Below, in pieces: positions 39,323 through 50,798 of a stretch of DNA of 64,000 nt. The notes beneath the pieces are model-generated. The model ran no database searches. It was not told where the DNA came from and saw only the letters and a program-made list of their open reading frames with translations. Both the position numbers and the translations under genes were made by a program. How positions within the stretch are numbered: the stretch's first letter is position 1; each line of letters begins with the position of its first letter. Source of the DNA: Luteimonas mephitis DSM 12574 (lineage in GTDB: Bacteria > Pseudomonadota > Gammaproteobacteria > Xanthomonadales > Xanthomonadaceae); the NCBI RefSeq assembly GCF_000422305.1, contig NZ_KE383817.1:192507-256506 (forward strand). The letters are read 5' to 3'.

Positions 39323-42300
39323 ATGCCACGCTTCGCCCACCTCCACCTGCACAGCGAATACTCGCTCGCCGACTCGACGATCCGGATCCCGGAGCTGGTC
39401 GCGCGCTGCGTTGCGCTCGGGCAGCCGGCGGTGGCGATCACCGACCGCAACAACCTGTTCGCGCTGGTCAAGTTCTATCGCGCCGCCGAGGCCAAGGGGA
39501 TCAAGCCGATCGCCGGCGCCGACGTGTTCATCGCCGAGGGCGACGAAGCCCCCTCGCGGCTGACCCTGCTCTGCCGCGACCATGCCGGCTACCTGACCCT
39601 GTCGCGGCTGCTCACGCAGGCGTGGATGGAAGGCCAGCGCCACGACGGCGTGGTGCTGCGCCCGCAGTGGCTGGCATCGAACAACGGCGGCCTGTTCGCG
39701 ATCGCCGGGCGCCACGCCCAGGCCGGGCAACTCGCCGATGGCGGTCGCCACGACCTCGCCGAACAGGCGCTGGCCGGCCTGCAGCGCCAGTTCGGCGACC
39801 GCCTGCACCTGGAACTCACCCGCTGCGGCCTCGACGGCGAACAGGCGTTCAACGATTTCGCCCTGCACGCGTCGAGCAAGCTCGGCATCCCGGTGCTGGC
39901 CAGCAACGACGTGCGCTTCCTTGCACCCGAAGGCTTCGACGCGCACGAGGCGCGCGTGTGCATCGCGTCGGGGCGCGTGCTCGACGACCCGCGCCGGCCG
40001 CACGACTACGGCAAACAGCAGTACCTCAAATCCAGCGACGAGATGTCGGCGCTGTTCGACGACGTGCCCGACGCGATCGACAACGCGCTGGCGCTGGCGC
40101 AGCGCTGCAACCTCGAGCTGCGGCTGGGCACCTATTACCTGCCGGCGTTCCCGGTGCCCTCGAACCATACGCTCGATTCGTGGATCCGCAGCGAGGCGCG
40201 CGACGGCCTCGCGCGGCGGCTGCAGACGCAGCCGCTTGCCGAGGGCCACGACCGCGGCAGTTACGCGGCACGCCTGGAAACCGAGCTCGACGTCATCATC
40301 AAGATGGGGTTTCCGGGCTACTTCCTGATCGTCGCGGACTTCATCAACTGGGCCAAGGACCACGGCATCCCGGTCGGGCCGGGACGCGGTTCCGGTGCCG
40401 GTTCGCTGGTGGCCTGGGCACTGGGCATCACCGACCTCGACCCGCTTCCGTACGACCTGCTGTTCGAGCGCTTCCTCAATCCCGAACGCGTGTCGATGCC
40501 CGACTTCGACATCGACTTCTGCATGGATCGCCGCGACGAGGTGATCGACTACGTCGCCGCCAAGTACGGCCGCGACCGCGTCAGCCAGATCATCACCTAC
40601 GGCACCATGGCGGCCAAGGCGGTGGTGCGCGACACCGGCCGCGTGCTGGGCTTCCCGTACGGCTTCGTCGACGGCATCGCCAAGCTGATCCCGCTCACGC
40701 TCGGCATTTCGCTCGACGATGCACTGGGCCGTTCGGAGGCGGCGCAGAAGAATGCCGAGCTCGCCAGCAGCGAACTGATCGCCCGCTACAACGACGAGGA
40801 CGACGTCCGCGACCTGCTCGACCTCGCCCTGCAGCTCGAAGACCTCACCCGCAATGCCGGCAAGCACGCCGGCGGCGTGGTGATCGCGCCGACCCCGCTG
40901 AGCGACTTCTGCCCGCTGTTCGCCGAACACGACGGCGACGGCCATGGCCGCAATCCGGTCACCCAGTTCGACAAGGACGACGTGGAAGCGGTGGGCCTGG
41001 TGAAGTTCGACTTCCTCGGCCTGCGCACGCTGACGATCATCGACTGGGCGGTGAAGGCGATCAACAAGCGGCGGGATTCGGGAGCCGGGACTCGGGATTC
41101 GGAAAAGCGAAACCCGGGCTCTTCCAATCCGCAATCCGCGATCCCCAGTCCGGCCGCCGGCCTCGACATCACCGCGATCCCGCTCGACGATCCGGCGACC
41201 TACGAACTGTTCGCGCGCGGCGACACGGTGGCGGTGTTCCAGTTCGAATCGCGCGGCATGCGCGAGCTGCTCAAGCGCGCCAGGCCCGACCGCTTCGACG
41301 ACCTGATCGCCCTGGTCTCGCTGTACCGCCCGGGACCGATGGACCTGATCCCCGACTTCATTGAGCGCAAGCACGGCCGCGCCGAAGTGCAATACCCGCA
41401 CCCGCTGCTCGAACCCGTGCTGGCGCCCACCTACGGCGTGGTGGTGTACCAGGAACAGGTGATGCAGACCGCGCAGATCCTGGCCGGCTACTCGCTCGGC
41501 GGCGCCGACCTGCTGCGCCGCGCGATGGGCAAGAAGAAGGTCGAGGAGATGGCCAAGGAGCGCGCCAAGTTCGAGGCCGGCGCGCTCGAGCACCACGGCA
41601 TCGAGGCGCGCGTGGCCGGGCCGATCTTCGACCTGCTGGAGAAATTCGCCGGCTACGGCTTCAACAAGTCGCACGCCGCCGCCTACGCGCTGGTGTCGTA
41701 CCAGACCGCGTGGCTCAAGACGCACCATCCGGCCGACTTCCTCGCCGCGGTGCTGTCGTCGGACATGGACAACACCGACAAGGTCGTGATGTTCCTCGAC
41801 GAGGCGCGCGCGCTCGGGCTGACCGTGCTGCCGCCGGACGTCAACGCGTCGAACTACATGTTCGAGGCAATCGACGAAAGCACGATCCGCTATGGCCTGG
41901 GCGCGGTGAAGGGCGTGGGCCACGGTGCCTGCGAAGCGATCGCGGGCGAGCGCCGCGCGAACGGCCCCTACGACGACCTGCTCGATTTCTGCCAGCGCGT
42001 GGAAACGACGAAGTTGAACCGGCGCACGCTCGAGGCACTGGTCAACGCCGGCGCGCTCGACGCACTGGGTTCCAACCGGGCCACGCTGATGCTGCAGCTG
42101 CCGGAGGCGCTCAAGGCCACCGAACAGCTGGCACGCGAGCGCGAGGCCGGCCAGGTGTCGCTGTTTGGCGGGTTCGCCGAACCTGCCTCGCCGGGCCGCA
42201 TCGAACTGCCCGAGGCCGACGAATGGCCGCTGGCACTGAAGCTCGCCGGTGAACGCGACACGCTCGGCCACTATCTCAGCGGCCATCCGCTCGACCCTTA

Positions 42301-42925
42301 CCGCGACGAACTGTCGGCACTGGTCGGCAGCGACCTGGGCCAGCTCGACGCGCTGTGGGCCGCGGGCCAGGGCAACGGCGCGCAGAAGGAAGGCCGCAGC
42401 TGGCGCCCGGAGACCACCGCGATCATCGCCGGGCAGGTGACGGGCATGCGCAAGCGCGGCGACTCGCAGGCGTTCGTGCAGCTCGAGGACGGGCGCGGGC
42501 GCATCGAGTGCGCATTCTTTGCCGAGGCCTGGTTCGAGTACGCGCCGTTGCTCACCCGCGACCGCATCCTGATCGTCGAGGGCGGCCTGCGCGAAGACGA
42601 ATTCAGCGGCGGCTTCTCGCTGCGCGCGCGGCGCTGCTGGGACTTCCAGCAGGCCTGCGAGCAAAGCGCCAAACGCCTGGCCCTGCGCCTGGACCTGCGC
42701 GTGCCCGGCGTGCTCGACCGCGTCGACGCCCTGCTGGCCAGCCATCGCCCCGGCGGCACGCCGCTGCGCTACGACCTGCTGCTGCCCGATGGCGCCGCCG
42801 GCACGCTCGACCTCAACGGCGGCCACTCGGTGCGCGTCGATGCCGACCTGCCCGGCCACCTGCGCGCGCAGCCCGGCGTGCGCGCGGTGAAGGTGGCGAT
42901 GGGCAGCCGGCCGTGGGCGAGCTGA
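39323..42925 (+). CDS. dnaE: DNA polymerase III alpha subunit with repeat-coded insert
   Basis: Catalytic subunit of the replicative polymerase. The 1200-residue protein has a PHP domain (FAHLHLHSEYSLADSTI onward), palm with GPGRGSGAGSLVAWALGITD and the catalytic acidic motif MPDFDIDFCMDRRDEV, fingers with GKHAGGVVIAPTPLSDFCPL, the region KFAGYGFNKSHAAAYALVSY, tandem HhH, and a C-terminal OB fold (IAGQVTGMRKRGDSQAFVQL). After AVKAINKRR (about residue 584) some 28 residues (DSGAGTRDSEKRNPGSSNP and following) are encoded by a GGGATT-type inverted repeat at 41072-41153; DITAIPLDDPATYELFARGD then resumes the family sequence. The frame is intact. Confidence 0.97.
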   Translation: MPRFAHLHLHSEYSLADSTIRIPELVARCVALGQPAVAITDRNNLFALVKFYRAAEAKGIKPIAGADVFIAEGDEAPSRLTLLCRDHAGYLTLSRLLTQAWMEGQRHDGVVLRPQWLASNNGGLFAIAGRHAQAGQLADGGRHDLAEQALAGLQRQFGDRLHLELTRCGLDGEQAFNDFALHASSKLGIPVLASNDVRFLAPEGFDAHEARVCIASGRVLDDPRRPHDYGKQQYLKSSDEMSALFDDVPDAIDNALALAQRCNLELRLGTYYLPAFPVPSNHTLDSWIRSEARDGLARRLQTQPLAEGHDRGSYAARLETELDVIIKMGFPGYFLIVADFINWAKDHGIPVGPGRGSGAGSLVAWALGITDLDPLPYDLLFERFLNPERVSMPDFDIDFCMDRRDEVIDYVAAKYGRDRVSQIITYGTMAAKAVVRDTGRVLGFPYGFVDGIAKLIPLTLGISLDDALGRSEAAQKNAELASSELIARYNDEDDVRDLLDLALQLEDLTRNAGKHAGGVVIAPTPLSDFCPLFAEHDGDGHGRNPVTQFDKDDVEAVGLVKFDFLGLRTLTIIDWAVKAINKRRDSGAGTRDSEKRNPGSSNPQSAIPSPAAGLDITAIPLDDPATYELFARGDTVAVFQFESRGMRELLKRARPDRFDDLIALVSLYRPGPMDLIPDFIERKHGRAEVQYPHPLLEPVLAPTYGVVVYQEQVMQTAQILAGYSLGGADLLRRAMGKKKVEEMAKERAKFEAGALEHHGIEARVAGPIFDLLEKFAGYGFNKSHAAAYALVSYQTAWLKTHHPADFLAAVLSSDMDNTDKVVMFLDEARALGLTVLPPDVNASNYMFEAIDESTIRYGLGAVKGVGHGACEAIAGERRANGPYDDLLDFCQRVETTKLNRRTLEALVNAGALDALGSNRATLMLQLPEALKATEQLAREREAGQVSLFGGFAEPASPGRIELPEADEWPLALKLAGERDTLGHYLSGHPLDPYRDELSALVGSDLGQLDALWAAGQGNGAQKEGRSWRPETTAIIAGQVTGMRKRGDSQAFVQLEDGRGRIECAFFAEAWFEYAPLLTRDRILIVEGGLREDEFSGGFSLRARRCWDFQQACEQSAKRLALRLDLRVPGVLDRVDALLASHRPGGTPLRYDLLLPDGAAGTLDLNGGHSVRVDADLPGHLRAQPGVRAVKVAMGSRPWAS
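41072..41153. repeat. In-frame GGGATT-type inverted repeat inside dnaE
   Basis: The left arm is CGGGATTCGGGAGCCGGGAC then TCGGGATTC (41072-41100), the core GGAAAAGCGAAACCCGGGCT, and the right arm TCCAATCCGCAATCCGCGAT then CCCCAGTCC (to about 41150). It has the same structure as the intergenic elements, but here it is part of a coding sequence and its length preserves the frame. Confidence 0.85.
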
Positions 42926-43070
42926 TCCGCGAGCCGCCGCTTCGGCCCTGCCTGCCTTCGAGCGGAGGCGCCTGGACCCGCTGCTGGCGAGCCCCTCGAC
43001 CCACACCCGCCCGTACGGCCCGAAACCCGGCATCCGCTAGACTGTCGTTTTTCCGCGCAGCGGCCCGTCG

Positions 43071-44030
<960 letters not shown>

Positions 44031-44124
44031 CCACAGCGGCAGCGGGCGAGGACGGCGGCAACTGCCCGCGCAGCAGGAAGACACGGTCGGCAGCGGACAC
44101 GACGCACGCAACAGGGGGCGGGGG

Positions 44125-44955
44125 ATGAGCGAAGCGATCGATCGCATCAACATGAAGATCATGACCACCGCCTCGGTGGTCTCCCAGTACGCGCGTCCCT
44201 CGGGGCTGAGCCCGGCCGAGCAGGCCACGCTTGATCGGGTTGCGCCGCTCGCGCAGGGCAAGCCCATCCTCGACATCGGGGTCGGCGGCGGGCGCACGGT
44301 GGAAGCGCTGCGCAGCATCAGCCAAGACTATCTTGGCATCGATTACAGCCAGGAAATGGTGGACGCCTGCCGCAGCCGGTTTCCCGATGCCAGGTTCGAG
44401 TTCGCGGACGCCCGAGCGCTGTCGGCGGTTGCTGACGAGTCCATCTTCCTCGCGGTGTTCAGCTGCAACGGCATCGGCATGGTGTCGCACGCCGACCGCC
44501 TGCAGATCCTGCGCGAGGTGCTGCGCGTGCTCCAGCCGGGCGGGATCTTCGTGTTCTCGACCCACAACCGGAACTCGCCGGAGTTCCGGCGCGGTTTCCA
44601 GTTCCCGCAGTTCCAGTGGACTTTGCATCCGGTGCGGGCGCTGGTGCGTTCGGCAAGATTCGCTGGGCAGACGCTGCTGCGGCTGCGCAACCGCAGGCAG
44701 TTCCGCCCGCATGAAATCCATGCGCCGGACTATTCGGTGATCAACGACGTCTGCCACCACTACGGCACGATGCTGTACTACGTGTCGCTGGAAAGGCAGC
44801 GCCGGCAACTCGAGGACGCCGGCTTCGAAGCGGGCGCGGAAGCCTACGACCTCGATGGGCAATACGTGGATGAAGACACCCAACATGACTCGATCGCGCT
44901 GATCGCGCGCAAGCCCACGCAGCCATCCTCCGCATCGGCGCTGTCGGACGCCTGA
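44125..44955 (+). CDS. Class I SAM-dependent methyltransferase
   Basis: A 276-residue methyltransferase of unknown substrate. Motif I is ILDIGVGGGRTVEAL (about 48-62), followed by YLGIDYSQEMVDACRSRFPD (motif II region), FEFADARALSA and VLRVLQPGGIFVFSTHNRNS (motif III). The C-terminal part (YDLDGQYVDEDTQHDSIALI) resembles methyltransferase type 11 proteins found near polysaccharide or lipid genes. It is preceded by GGGGG rather than a classical Shine-Dalgarno. It is convergent with the Old Yellow Enzyme gene; the 101-base junction has no repeat element. Confidence 0.85.
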   Translation: MSEAIDRINMKIMTTASVVSQYARPSGLSPAEQATLDRVAPLAQGKPILDIGVGGGRTVEALRSISQDYLGIDYSQEMVDACRSRFPDARFEFADARALSAVADESIFLAVFSCNGIGMVSHADRLQILREVLRVLQPGGIFVFSTHNRNSPEFRRGFQFPQFQWTLHPVRALVRSARFAGQTLLRLRNRRQFRPHEIHAPDYSVINDVCHHYGTMLYYVSLERQRRQLEDAGFEAGAEAYDLDGQYVDEDTQHDSIALIARKPTQPSSASALSDA

Positions 44956-45056
44956 GACACCCGGGTGCTGTCCACGCGGGCACTTCCGAACGCGATGCAG
45001 GAACCGCTGCGACAGGCATGGTGGCTGGCCCGTATCCGAACCTCACTTCCGGAAGC

Positions 45057-46163
<1,107 letters not shown>

Positions 46164-46236
46164 CTAGCTGCCGGCGAGGCGTTGCCACACCACGCGGGTG
46201 GATCACTGCATCGCGGCAACGTGGCACCATCGCGCC

Positions 46237-47601
46237 ATGAGCGACGTCCTGCCGGCCGGTTTCATCGCGATGCCATGTGCAGGAGGCGCGCCGCGCGCGG
46301 TGCTGGTCGGACTCAGCGGCGGCCTCGATTCGGTCGCGCTGCTGCGCCTGCTTGCGATGCAGGCGCCGATCCGCAAAGCCGGGCTGCGTGCGATCCACGT
46401 CCATCACGGCCTGCAGGCCGCGGCCGGCGACTGGGCCGCGCATTGCCGCGAAGCGTGCGATGCGCTTGGCGTCGCGCTGGACGTGGTGCGGGTCGAAGTC
46501 GCGCGCGATGCCGGCAAGGGACTGGAAGCCGCTGCCCGCGACGCACGACGCAGCGCGTTCGCCAAGGCCCTGCGCGACAACGAGGCGCTCGCGCTGGCCC
46601 ATCACCGCGACGACCAGGCCGAGACCTTCCTGCTCCGTGCCCTGCGCGCGTCCGGCCCGGACGGACTTGCGGCGATGCGGCCCTGGCAGCGGTTCGCCGC
46701 CGGCTGGCTGTGGCGACCGCTGCTCGACGTGCCGCGCGCACAGCTGCTGGCGTACGTGCGCGAATACCAGCTGCGCTGGATCGAGGATCCCAGCAACGAC
46801 GACATCGCGCACGACCGCAATTTCCTGCGCCATCGCATCCTGCCGCTGCTGCGCGAGCGCTGGGCCGCGACGGATGCCGCGCTGGCGCGCAGCGCAGCGC
46901 TGGCCGCCGACGCCGCCATGCTGCTGGCCGATGGTGACGACGGCGTGCTCGCCGCCGCGCGCACGCTCGACCCGCAGGTCCTGTCGGTGGCCGCGCTTGA
47001 GGCGCTTCCGGCCGCCCGCCGCGCACGCGTCCTGCGACGCTGGATCGAGGCGCTCGCGCTGCCGCCGTTGCCGGCCCGGGGCATCGCGCGGATCGAGGGG
47101 GACCTGATGGCCGCCGCGACCGGCACCGATGCATCGTTCGAATGGCACGGCGCGGTCGTGCGCCGCTGGCGCGACCTGCTGCACGCCGGTCCACGCCGGC
47201 AGCCATTGCCGCGGTCATGGCGGGTGCACTGGGATGGCCACCGGCCGCTGCCGCTGCCCACCGGCGGCCAGCTGCAGCTGGAAGGCGCCGACGCGTTCGA
47301 CGCTCCGGTGCAGGTGCATGCGCGCCAGGGCGGCGAACGCATCGACCTGCCCGGCCGCACGCACTCGCACGCGCTCAAGCATGTGCTGCAGGACCTCGGC
47401 GTGCCGCCGTGGCAGCGCGCGCAGCTGCCGCTGCTGTCGGACGCCGCCGGCACCGTGATGGCCGCGGGCGACCTGGTGGTCTCGGCGCAGATGGACGCGT
47501 GGCTGCGCGGGCACGGTGCACGACTGGCCTGGCAATCCTCGCCACACGGCGGCGCCCGCATCACCGGCGACGCCGGCCCACCCCCGCCCTGCCTCCCTTG
47601 A
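46237..47601 (+). CDS. tilS: tRNA(Ile)-lysidine synthetase TilS
   Basis: Converts C34 of the minor tRNA-Ile to lysidine, changing its decoding from AUG to AUA. It has 454 residues. The PP-loop ATP site is LVGLSGGLDSVALLRLL (about 23-40). AIHVHHGLQAAAGDWAAHC, ALAHHRDDQAETFLLRALRA and RWIEDPSNDDIAHDRNFLRH are family motifs, followed by the substrate-binding and C-terminal TilS domains (RQGGERIDLPGRTHSHALKH). Start ATG 46237; an upstream ATG at 46198 would add 13 residues. It lies 26 bases before xseB. Confidence 0.95.
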   Translation: MSDVLPAGFIAMPCAGGAPRAVLVGLSGGLDSVALLRLLAMQAPIRKAGLRAIHVHHGLQAAAGDWAAHCREACDALGVALDVVRVEVARDAGKGLEAAARDARRSAFAKALRDNEALALAHHRDDQAETFLLRALRASGPDGLAAMRPWQRFAAGWLWRPLLDVPRAQLLAYVREYQLRWIEDPSNDDIAHDRNFLRHRILPLLRERWAATDAALARSAALAADAAMLLADGDDGVLAAARTLDPQVLSVAALEALPAARRARVLRRWIEALALPPLPARGIARIEGDLMAAATGTDASFEWHGAVVRRWRDLLHAGPRRQPLPRSWRVHWDGHRPLPLPTGGQLQLEGADAFDAPVQVHARQGGERIDLPGRTHSHALKHVLQDLGVPPWQRAQLPLLSDAAGTVMAAGDLVVSAQMDAWLRGHGARLAWQSSPHGGARITGDAGPPPPCLP

Positions 47602-47627
47602 AACCGGCCTTGTCGTAAACTCCGCCC

Positions 47628-47897
47628 ATGCCTCGCAAAGCCACCCCCGCAGCCGCCACCGACACTTCGCCCGTCGCCAATTTCGAGGCCTCGCTCGACG
47701 CCCTCGAGCAGCTGGTCGAGAAGATGGAGCAAGGCGAACTCAGCCTCGAAGAATCACTGGCCGCCTACGAACGCGGCGTGGGCCTGTACCGACGCTGCCA
47801 GCAGGCGCTGGAACAGGCCGAGTTGCGGGTCAAGCTGCTCAGCGACCCGGACAACCCGGCAAACGCCGAATCCTTCGGCCCCGCGCCCGACGCCTGA
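47628..47897 (+). CDS. xseB: Exodeoxyribonuclease VII small subunit
   Basis: Small regulatory subunit of exonuclease VII, which degrades single-stranded DNA with XseA. It has 89 residues. [20 protein letters not shown] followed by [20 protein letters not shown] is the full family signature, forming a helical hairpin. The extra 18 N-terminal residues are Ala/Thr/Pro-rich. As in E. coli, it directly precedes ispA (four bases apart). No xseA is in the window. Confidence 0.95.
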   Translation: MPRKATPAAATDTSPVANFEASLDALEQLVEKMEQGELSLEESLAAYERGVGLYRRCQQALEQAELRVKLLSDPDNPANAESFGPAPDA

Positions 47898-47901
47898 GCG
47901 C

Positions 47902-48870
47902 GTGAACGACGTCCCGACCCGGGCACAGGCGATCCCGCAGTGGCGCCTGCGCATCGACGCCGCGCTCGAGCGCACCCTGCCCCCGGCCGGCGAAACACCA
48001 ACGCGGCTGCACGCCGCGATGCGCCACGCCGCGCTGCTCGGCGGCAAGCGCATGCGTCCGCTGCTGGTGTACGCCACCGGCACCGCGTTCGGTGCCGACA
48101 TCGCGTCGCTGGATGCGCCGGCACTGGCGGTCGAACTGGTCCACGCCTACTCGCTGGTGCACGACGACCTGCCGGCGATGGACGACGACGACCTGCGCCG
48201 CGGCCAGCCCACCGTGCACGTCGCCTTCGACGAAGCCACCGCGATCCTCGCCGGCGACGCGCTGCAGTCGCTGGCCTTCGCCACGCTCGCGCAGGCGCCC
48301 TGCGGCGCGGAAGCGTGCATCGCCATGCTGCGCGAGCTCGCCGTCGCCGCCGGTTCGCAAGGCATGTGCGGCGGGCAGGCGCTGGACATCGATGCGACCG
48401 GCAAGAACGCGGCACGGCGCGATGCTCCGCGTGACCGATCGCGGGCCCGGGACGCAACCGGGCACGAAAGTCACGCAGGCCCCGTTTCTTCCCTTGCCGG
48501 ACTCGAGCGCCTGCACGCACTCAAGACCGGCGCGCTGCTGCGTGCATCGGTGCGGCTGGGCGCGATCGCGGCGGGCGTCGACGCGGCGACGCGCGGGCAC
48601 CTGGACCGCTTCGCCGACGCGCTCGGCCTCGCCTTCCAGGTCCGCGACGACCTGCTCGACGTCGAAGGCGACAGCGCGACCCTGGGCAAGACCGCCGGCA
48701 AGGACGCGGAACAGGACAAGGCCACGTTCCCCGCCCTGATCGGCGTCGAGGCCTCGCGCGCGCGCCTGGCGGCACTGGCCACGGCCATGGACGACGCGCT
48801 GGCCCCCTTCGGGCCGCGCGCCGCCGCGCTGGCTGCCCTGGGCGAACTGGCGATCCATCGCTCGCACTGA
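47902..48870 (+). CDS. ispA: Polyprenyl (farnesyl) diphosphate synthase with loop insert
   Basis: Condenses isopentenyl and dimethylallyl/geranyl diphosphate to farnesyl diphosphate, the substrate of UppS. It has 322 residues, against about 299 in E. coli. The first Asp-rich motif is LVHDDLPAMDDDDLRRG and the second FQVRDDLLDVEGDSATLGK. After GMCGGQALDIDATGKNA a foreign-looking stretch of about 28 residues (ARRDAPRDRSRARDATGHES and on) precedes LERLHALKTGALLRAS, where relatives have only a few residues. The start is GTG 47902, four bases after xseB. No dxs follows, unlike E. coli. Confidence 0.94.
   Translation: MNDVPTRAQAIPQWRLRIDAALERTLPPAGETPTRLHAAMRHAALLGGKRMRPLLVYATGTAFGADIASLDAPALAVELVHAYSLVHDDLPAMDDDDLRRGQPTVHVAFDEATAILAGDALQSLAFATLAQAPCGAEACIAMLRELAVAAGSQGMCGGQALDIDATGKNAARRDAPRDRSRARDATGHESHAGPVSSLAGLERLHALKTGALLRASVRLGAIAAGVDAATRGHLDRFADALGLAFQVRDDLLDVEGDSATLGKTAGKDAEQDKATFPALIGVEASRARLAALATAMDDALAPFGPRAAALAALGELAIHRSH
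48411..48495. repeat. Probable repeat-derived in-frame insert within ispA
   Basis: The extra segment contains GCGTGAC (48429-48435) and its inverse GTCACGC (48470-48476), with an inner pair GGGCCCGG / CCGGGC, so it folds as a hairpin of about 48 bases. It is not an obvious copy of the GGGATT or REP-like families. It was recognised because it interrupts an otherwise well aligned family loop without breaking the frame. Confidence 0.5.
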
Positions 48871-48941
48871 CCGGTGGCGGTTATCGCCGGGATTCGACGT
48901 TTGTCTCCTGAACGGGCGTGGCGCCCGCAGGAGGCGCGCGC

Positions 48942-50798
48942 GTGGCGGGCAGGATCAAGCATCGGCTGGAAAGCGCGGTCGACCGTGTCATGGCGGTTGC
49001 CGGCATCGCGTTCATGGATGCCTGGGGCGCCATCGAGCGCGGCTACCGCCGGCCACTGTCGTGGGTTTCCCAGCGCCTGCGCTTCGCCTTCTATCCGCTG
49101 CTTGCCGTGGCCATGGTCGGTTGGCTGGCCTGGGACTGGAGCCACGAACGCACGCTCGACGCCGCCGAGGACGCGATCTTCGACCAGGTCGTCAAATGGC
49201 GCCCGATCGAACCGTCGCCATCCGGGCGCACGGTGGTGGTCGAGATCGACGACTGCGCGATCGAGTACTACCGCGCCCGCGGAGAAGGCGGCTGGCCGTG
49301 GAGCCGCGAGCGCCACGCCGACCTGCTCGACGCGCTCGACCGCGCGGGCGTGCGCGCGGTGGGATTCGATGTCCTGTTCGCGGATCCTTCCATCAGCGAC
49401 CCCGAGGGCGACGCGCTGCTCGAAACCATGGCCGTCGCGGGTGGCGGCAGGTTCCTGTTCGCCGCCAGCCGCCTGCACCCGGACTTCGATGCCGCCGCCA
49501 CCTTGCCCGCGAACCGGGCGCCAGGGGCCTTCCGCCTCGTCGCCGATGCCGCGGTCCCGGCGCCAAACGTCGCGCTGATCCAGCCGTACGGGCGGCAAAT
49601 GGCTGCGCACTCGGGCCTGGTCAACATCCGTCGCGGCAGCGACGGCCTGCTGCGCGATGCGCGCCTGTACGAAGCGGCGGGTGGCTGGGCGGTTCCGTCG
49701 CTGGTGCTGCGCCTGGCGCAGGCGGCCGGCACCGACACGCGCGCCGCCGTGGCCGCGCGCGGCGGCGACCTGCGGATCAACTGGCGCGCGCACTCGCGCC
49801 TGCCCTACGCCAACGCGGCCGACGTCCTTGAAGGCCGGCCGGTCTGCGGCAGTGAAATCCCGCCGCTGCGTGCAGCCGTCGCCGTCATCGGCCACACCGC
49901 CGCCGGCATCAACGACGCCAAGCCCACGCCGGTGAACATGGCGATGCCCGGAGTCGAAATCCTCGCCGAAGCCACCGAGGCCCTGGTCACCGACAGCTGG
50001 ATCCGGATGCCGCCGGGCTGGCTGAAATACGCGCTCGCCACGTTCCTGGTGCTGCTGTCCACCTTCGTCTTCTGGCGCGGCGAACCGCACGAGGACGTCG
50101 ACCCGGCCTTCTTCGCCGCCAACATCGTGCTGGTCGCGGTCGCGTTCACCGGCCTCACGCTGTACGGCTGGTTCATCGACATCTTCGCCAGCCTCGGCTA
50201 TGGCGCGCTGTGCTTCGGCCTGTGCCGCGGCTACGCGGCCGTGCAGCGCGGCCGCGCGATCGGCAACGCCGACTACCTGGTGGAGTTCGACCCGGCCGCC
50301 CACCCCTGGCTGCTGATGGCCCGCCTGCGCTTCAGGGCCGATCCGTCGTTGCCCGCGCACGTGGCGCGGCGCAGGCGGCGCGAGTATCGGCGGATCCTGC
50401 GCCGCTTCCTCTACGCCGGCAGCGACATCGTGATGATCGAGGGCGTGGTCGAGCGCAAGAGCTGGCTGCACGCGATCCTCGACGACTTGGTGCTGCTGAT
50501 CTGGAAGGGCGACAGCGAGGCCGACGCACGCGCGTTGGCGCGCCGCGACCTGGACGCCCTGCATGCCGCGCTCAACGACACCGAGGAGCGGCTCGAGGGC
50601 AGCGGGCAGGTGATGGTGTGCCTCTCGTCCGCGCAGATCGACGACGGCGACGACGACTCCATGCGCGGCGAGCGCCTGCGCCTGCGCGAGCTGCTCGGGC
50701 AGGACCTCAACCGCCGCGACGAATGGCCACTGGCGACGGCAAATCCCCTTGTTTCCAACCCCACGCGGCACGAGGAACACGACCCATGCGAACCCTGA
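48942..50798 (+). CDS. CHASE2-domain membrane protein without a recognised output domain
   Basis: A 618-residue membrane protein. A cytoplasmic N terminus, a membrane helix at about 48-66, then an extracytoplasmic CHASE2 domain (about 75-350) with VVVEIDDCAIEYY, GGWPWSRERHADLLDALDRA, AVGFDVLFADPS and VNMAMPGVEILAEATEAL, followed by three closely spaced helices (about 362-378, 390-409, 412-430), the usual CHASE2 exit. The last 185 residues are cytoplasmic, charged and Arg/Asp-rich. I find no kinase, cyclase, GGDEF or other output motif in them. GTG 48942 follows CAGGAGG at ideal spacing; an earlier GTG at 48918 is less likely. The 3' end overlaps the M48 protease gene by 13 bases. Confidence 0.87.
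   Translation: MAGRIKHRLESAVDRVMAVAGIAFMDAWGAIERGYRRPLSWVSQRLRFAFYPLLAVAMVGWLAWDWSHERTLDAAEDAIFDQVVKWRPIEPSPSGRTVVVEIDDCAIEYYRARGEGGWPWSRERHADLLDALDRAGVRAVGFDVLFADPSISDPEGDALLETMAVAGGGRFLFAASRLHPDFDAAATLPANRAPGAFRLVADAAVPAPNVALIQPYGRQMAAHSGLVNIRRGSDGLLRDARLYEAAGGWAVPSLVLRLAQAAGTDTRAAVAARGGDLRINWRAHSRLPYANAADVLEGRPVCGSEIPPLRAAVAVIGHTAAGINDAKPTPVNMAMPGVEILAEATEALVTDSWIRMPPGWLKYALATFLVLLSTFVFWRGEPHEDVDPAFFAANIVLVAVAFTGLTLYGWFIDIFASLGYGALCFGLCRGYAAVQRGRAIGNADYLVEFDPAAHPWLLMARLRFRADPSLPAHVARRRRREYRRILRRFLYAGSDIVMIEGVVERKSWLHAILDDLVLLIWKGDSEADARALARRDLDALHAALNDTEERLEGSGQVMVCLSSAQIDDGDDDSMRGERLRLRELLGQDLNRRDEWPLATANPLVSNPTRHEEHDPCEP

Noticed and set aside
39149-43033. A 1294-codon minus-strand open frame opposite dnaE
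   Set aside because: Shadow of the dnaE codon bias; composition is unlike a real protein and all conserved motifs are on the plus strand.
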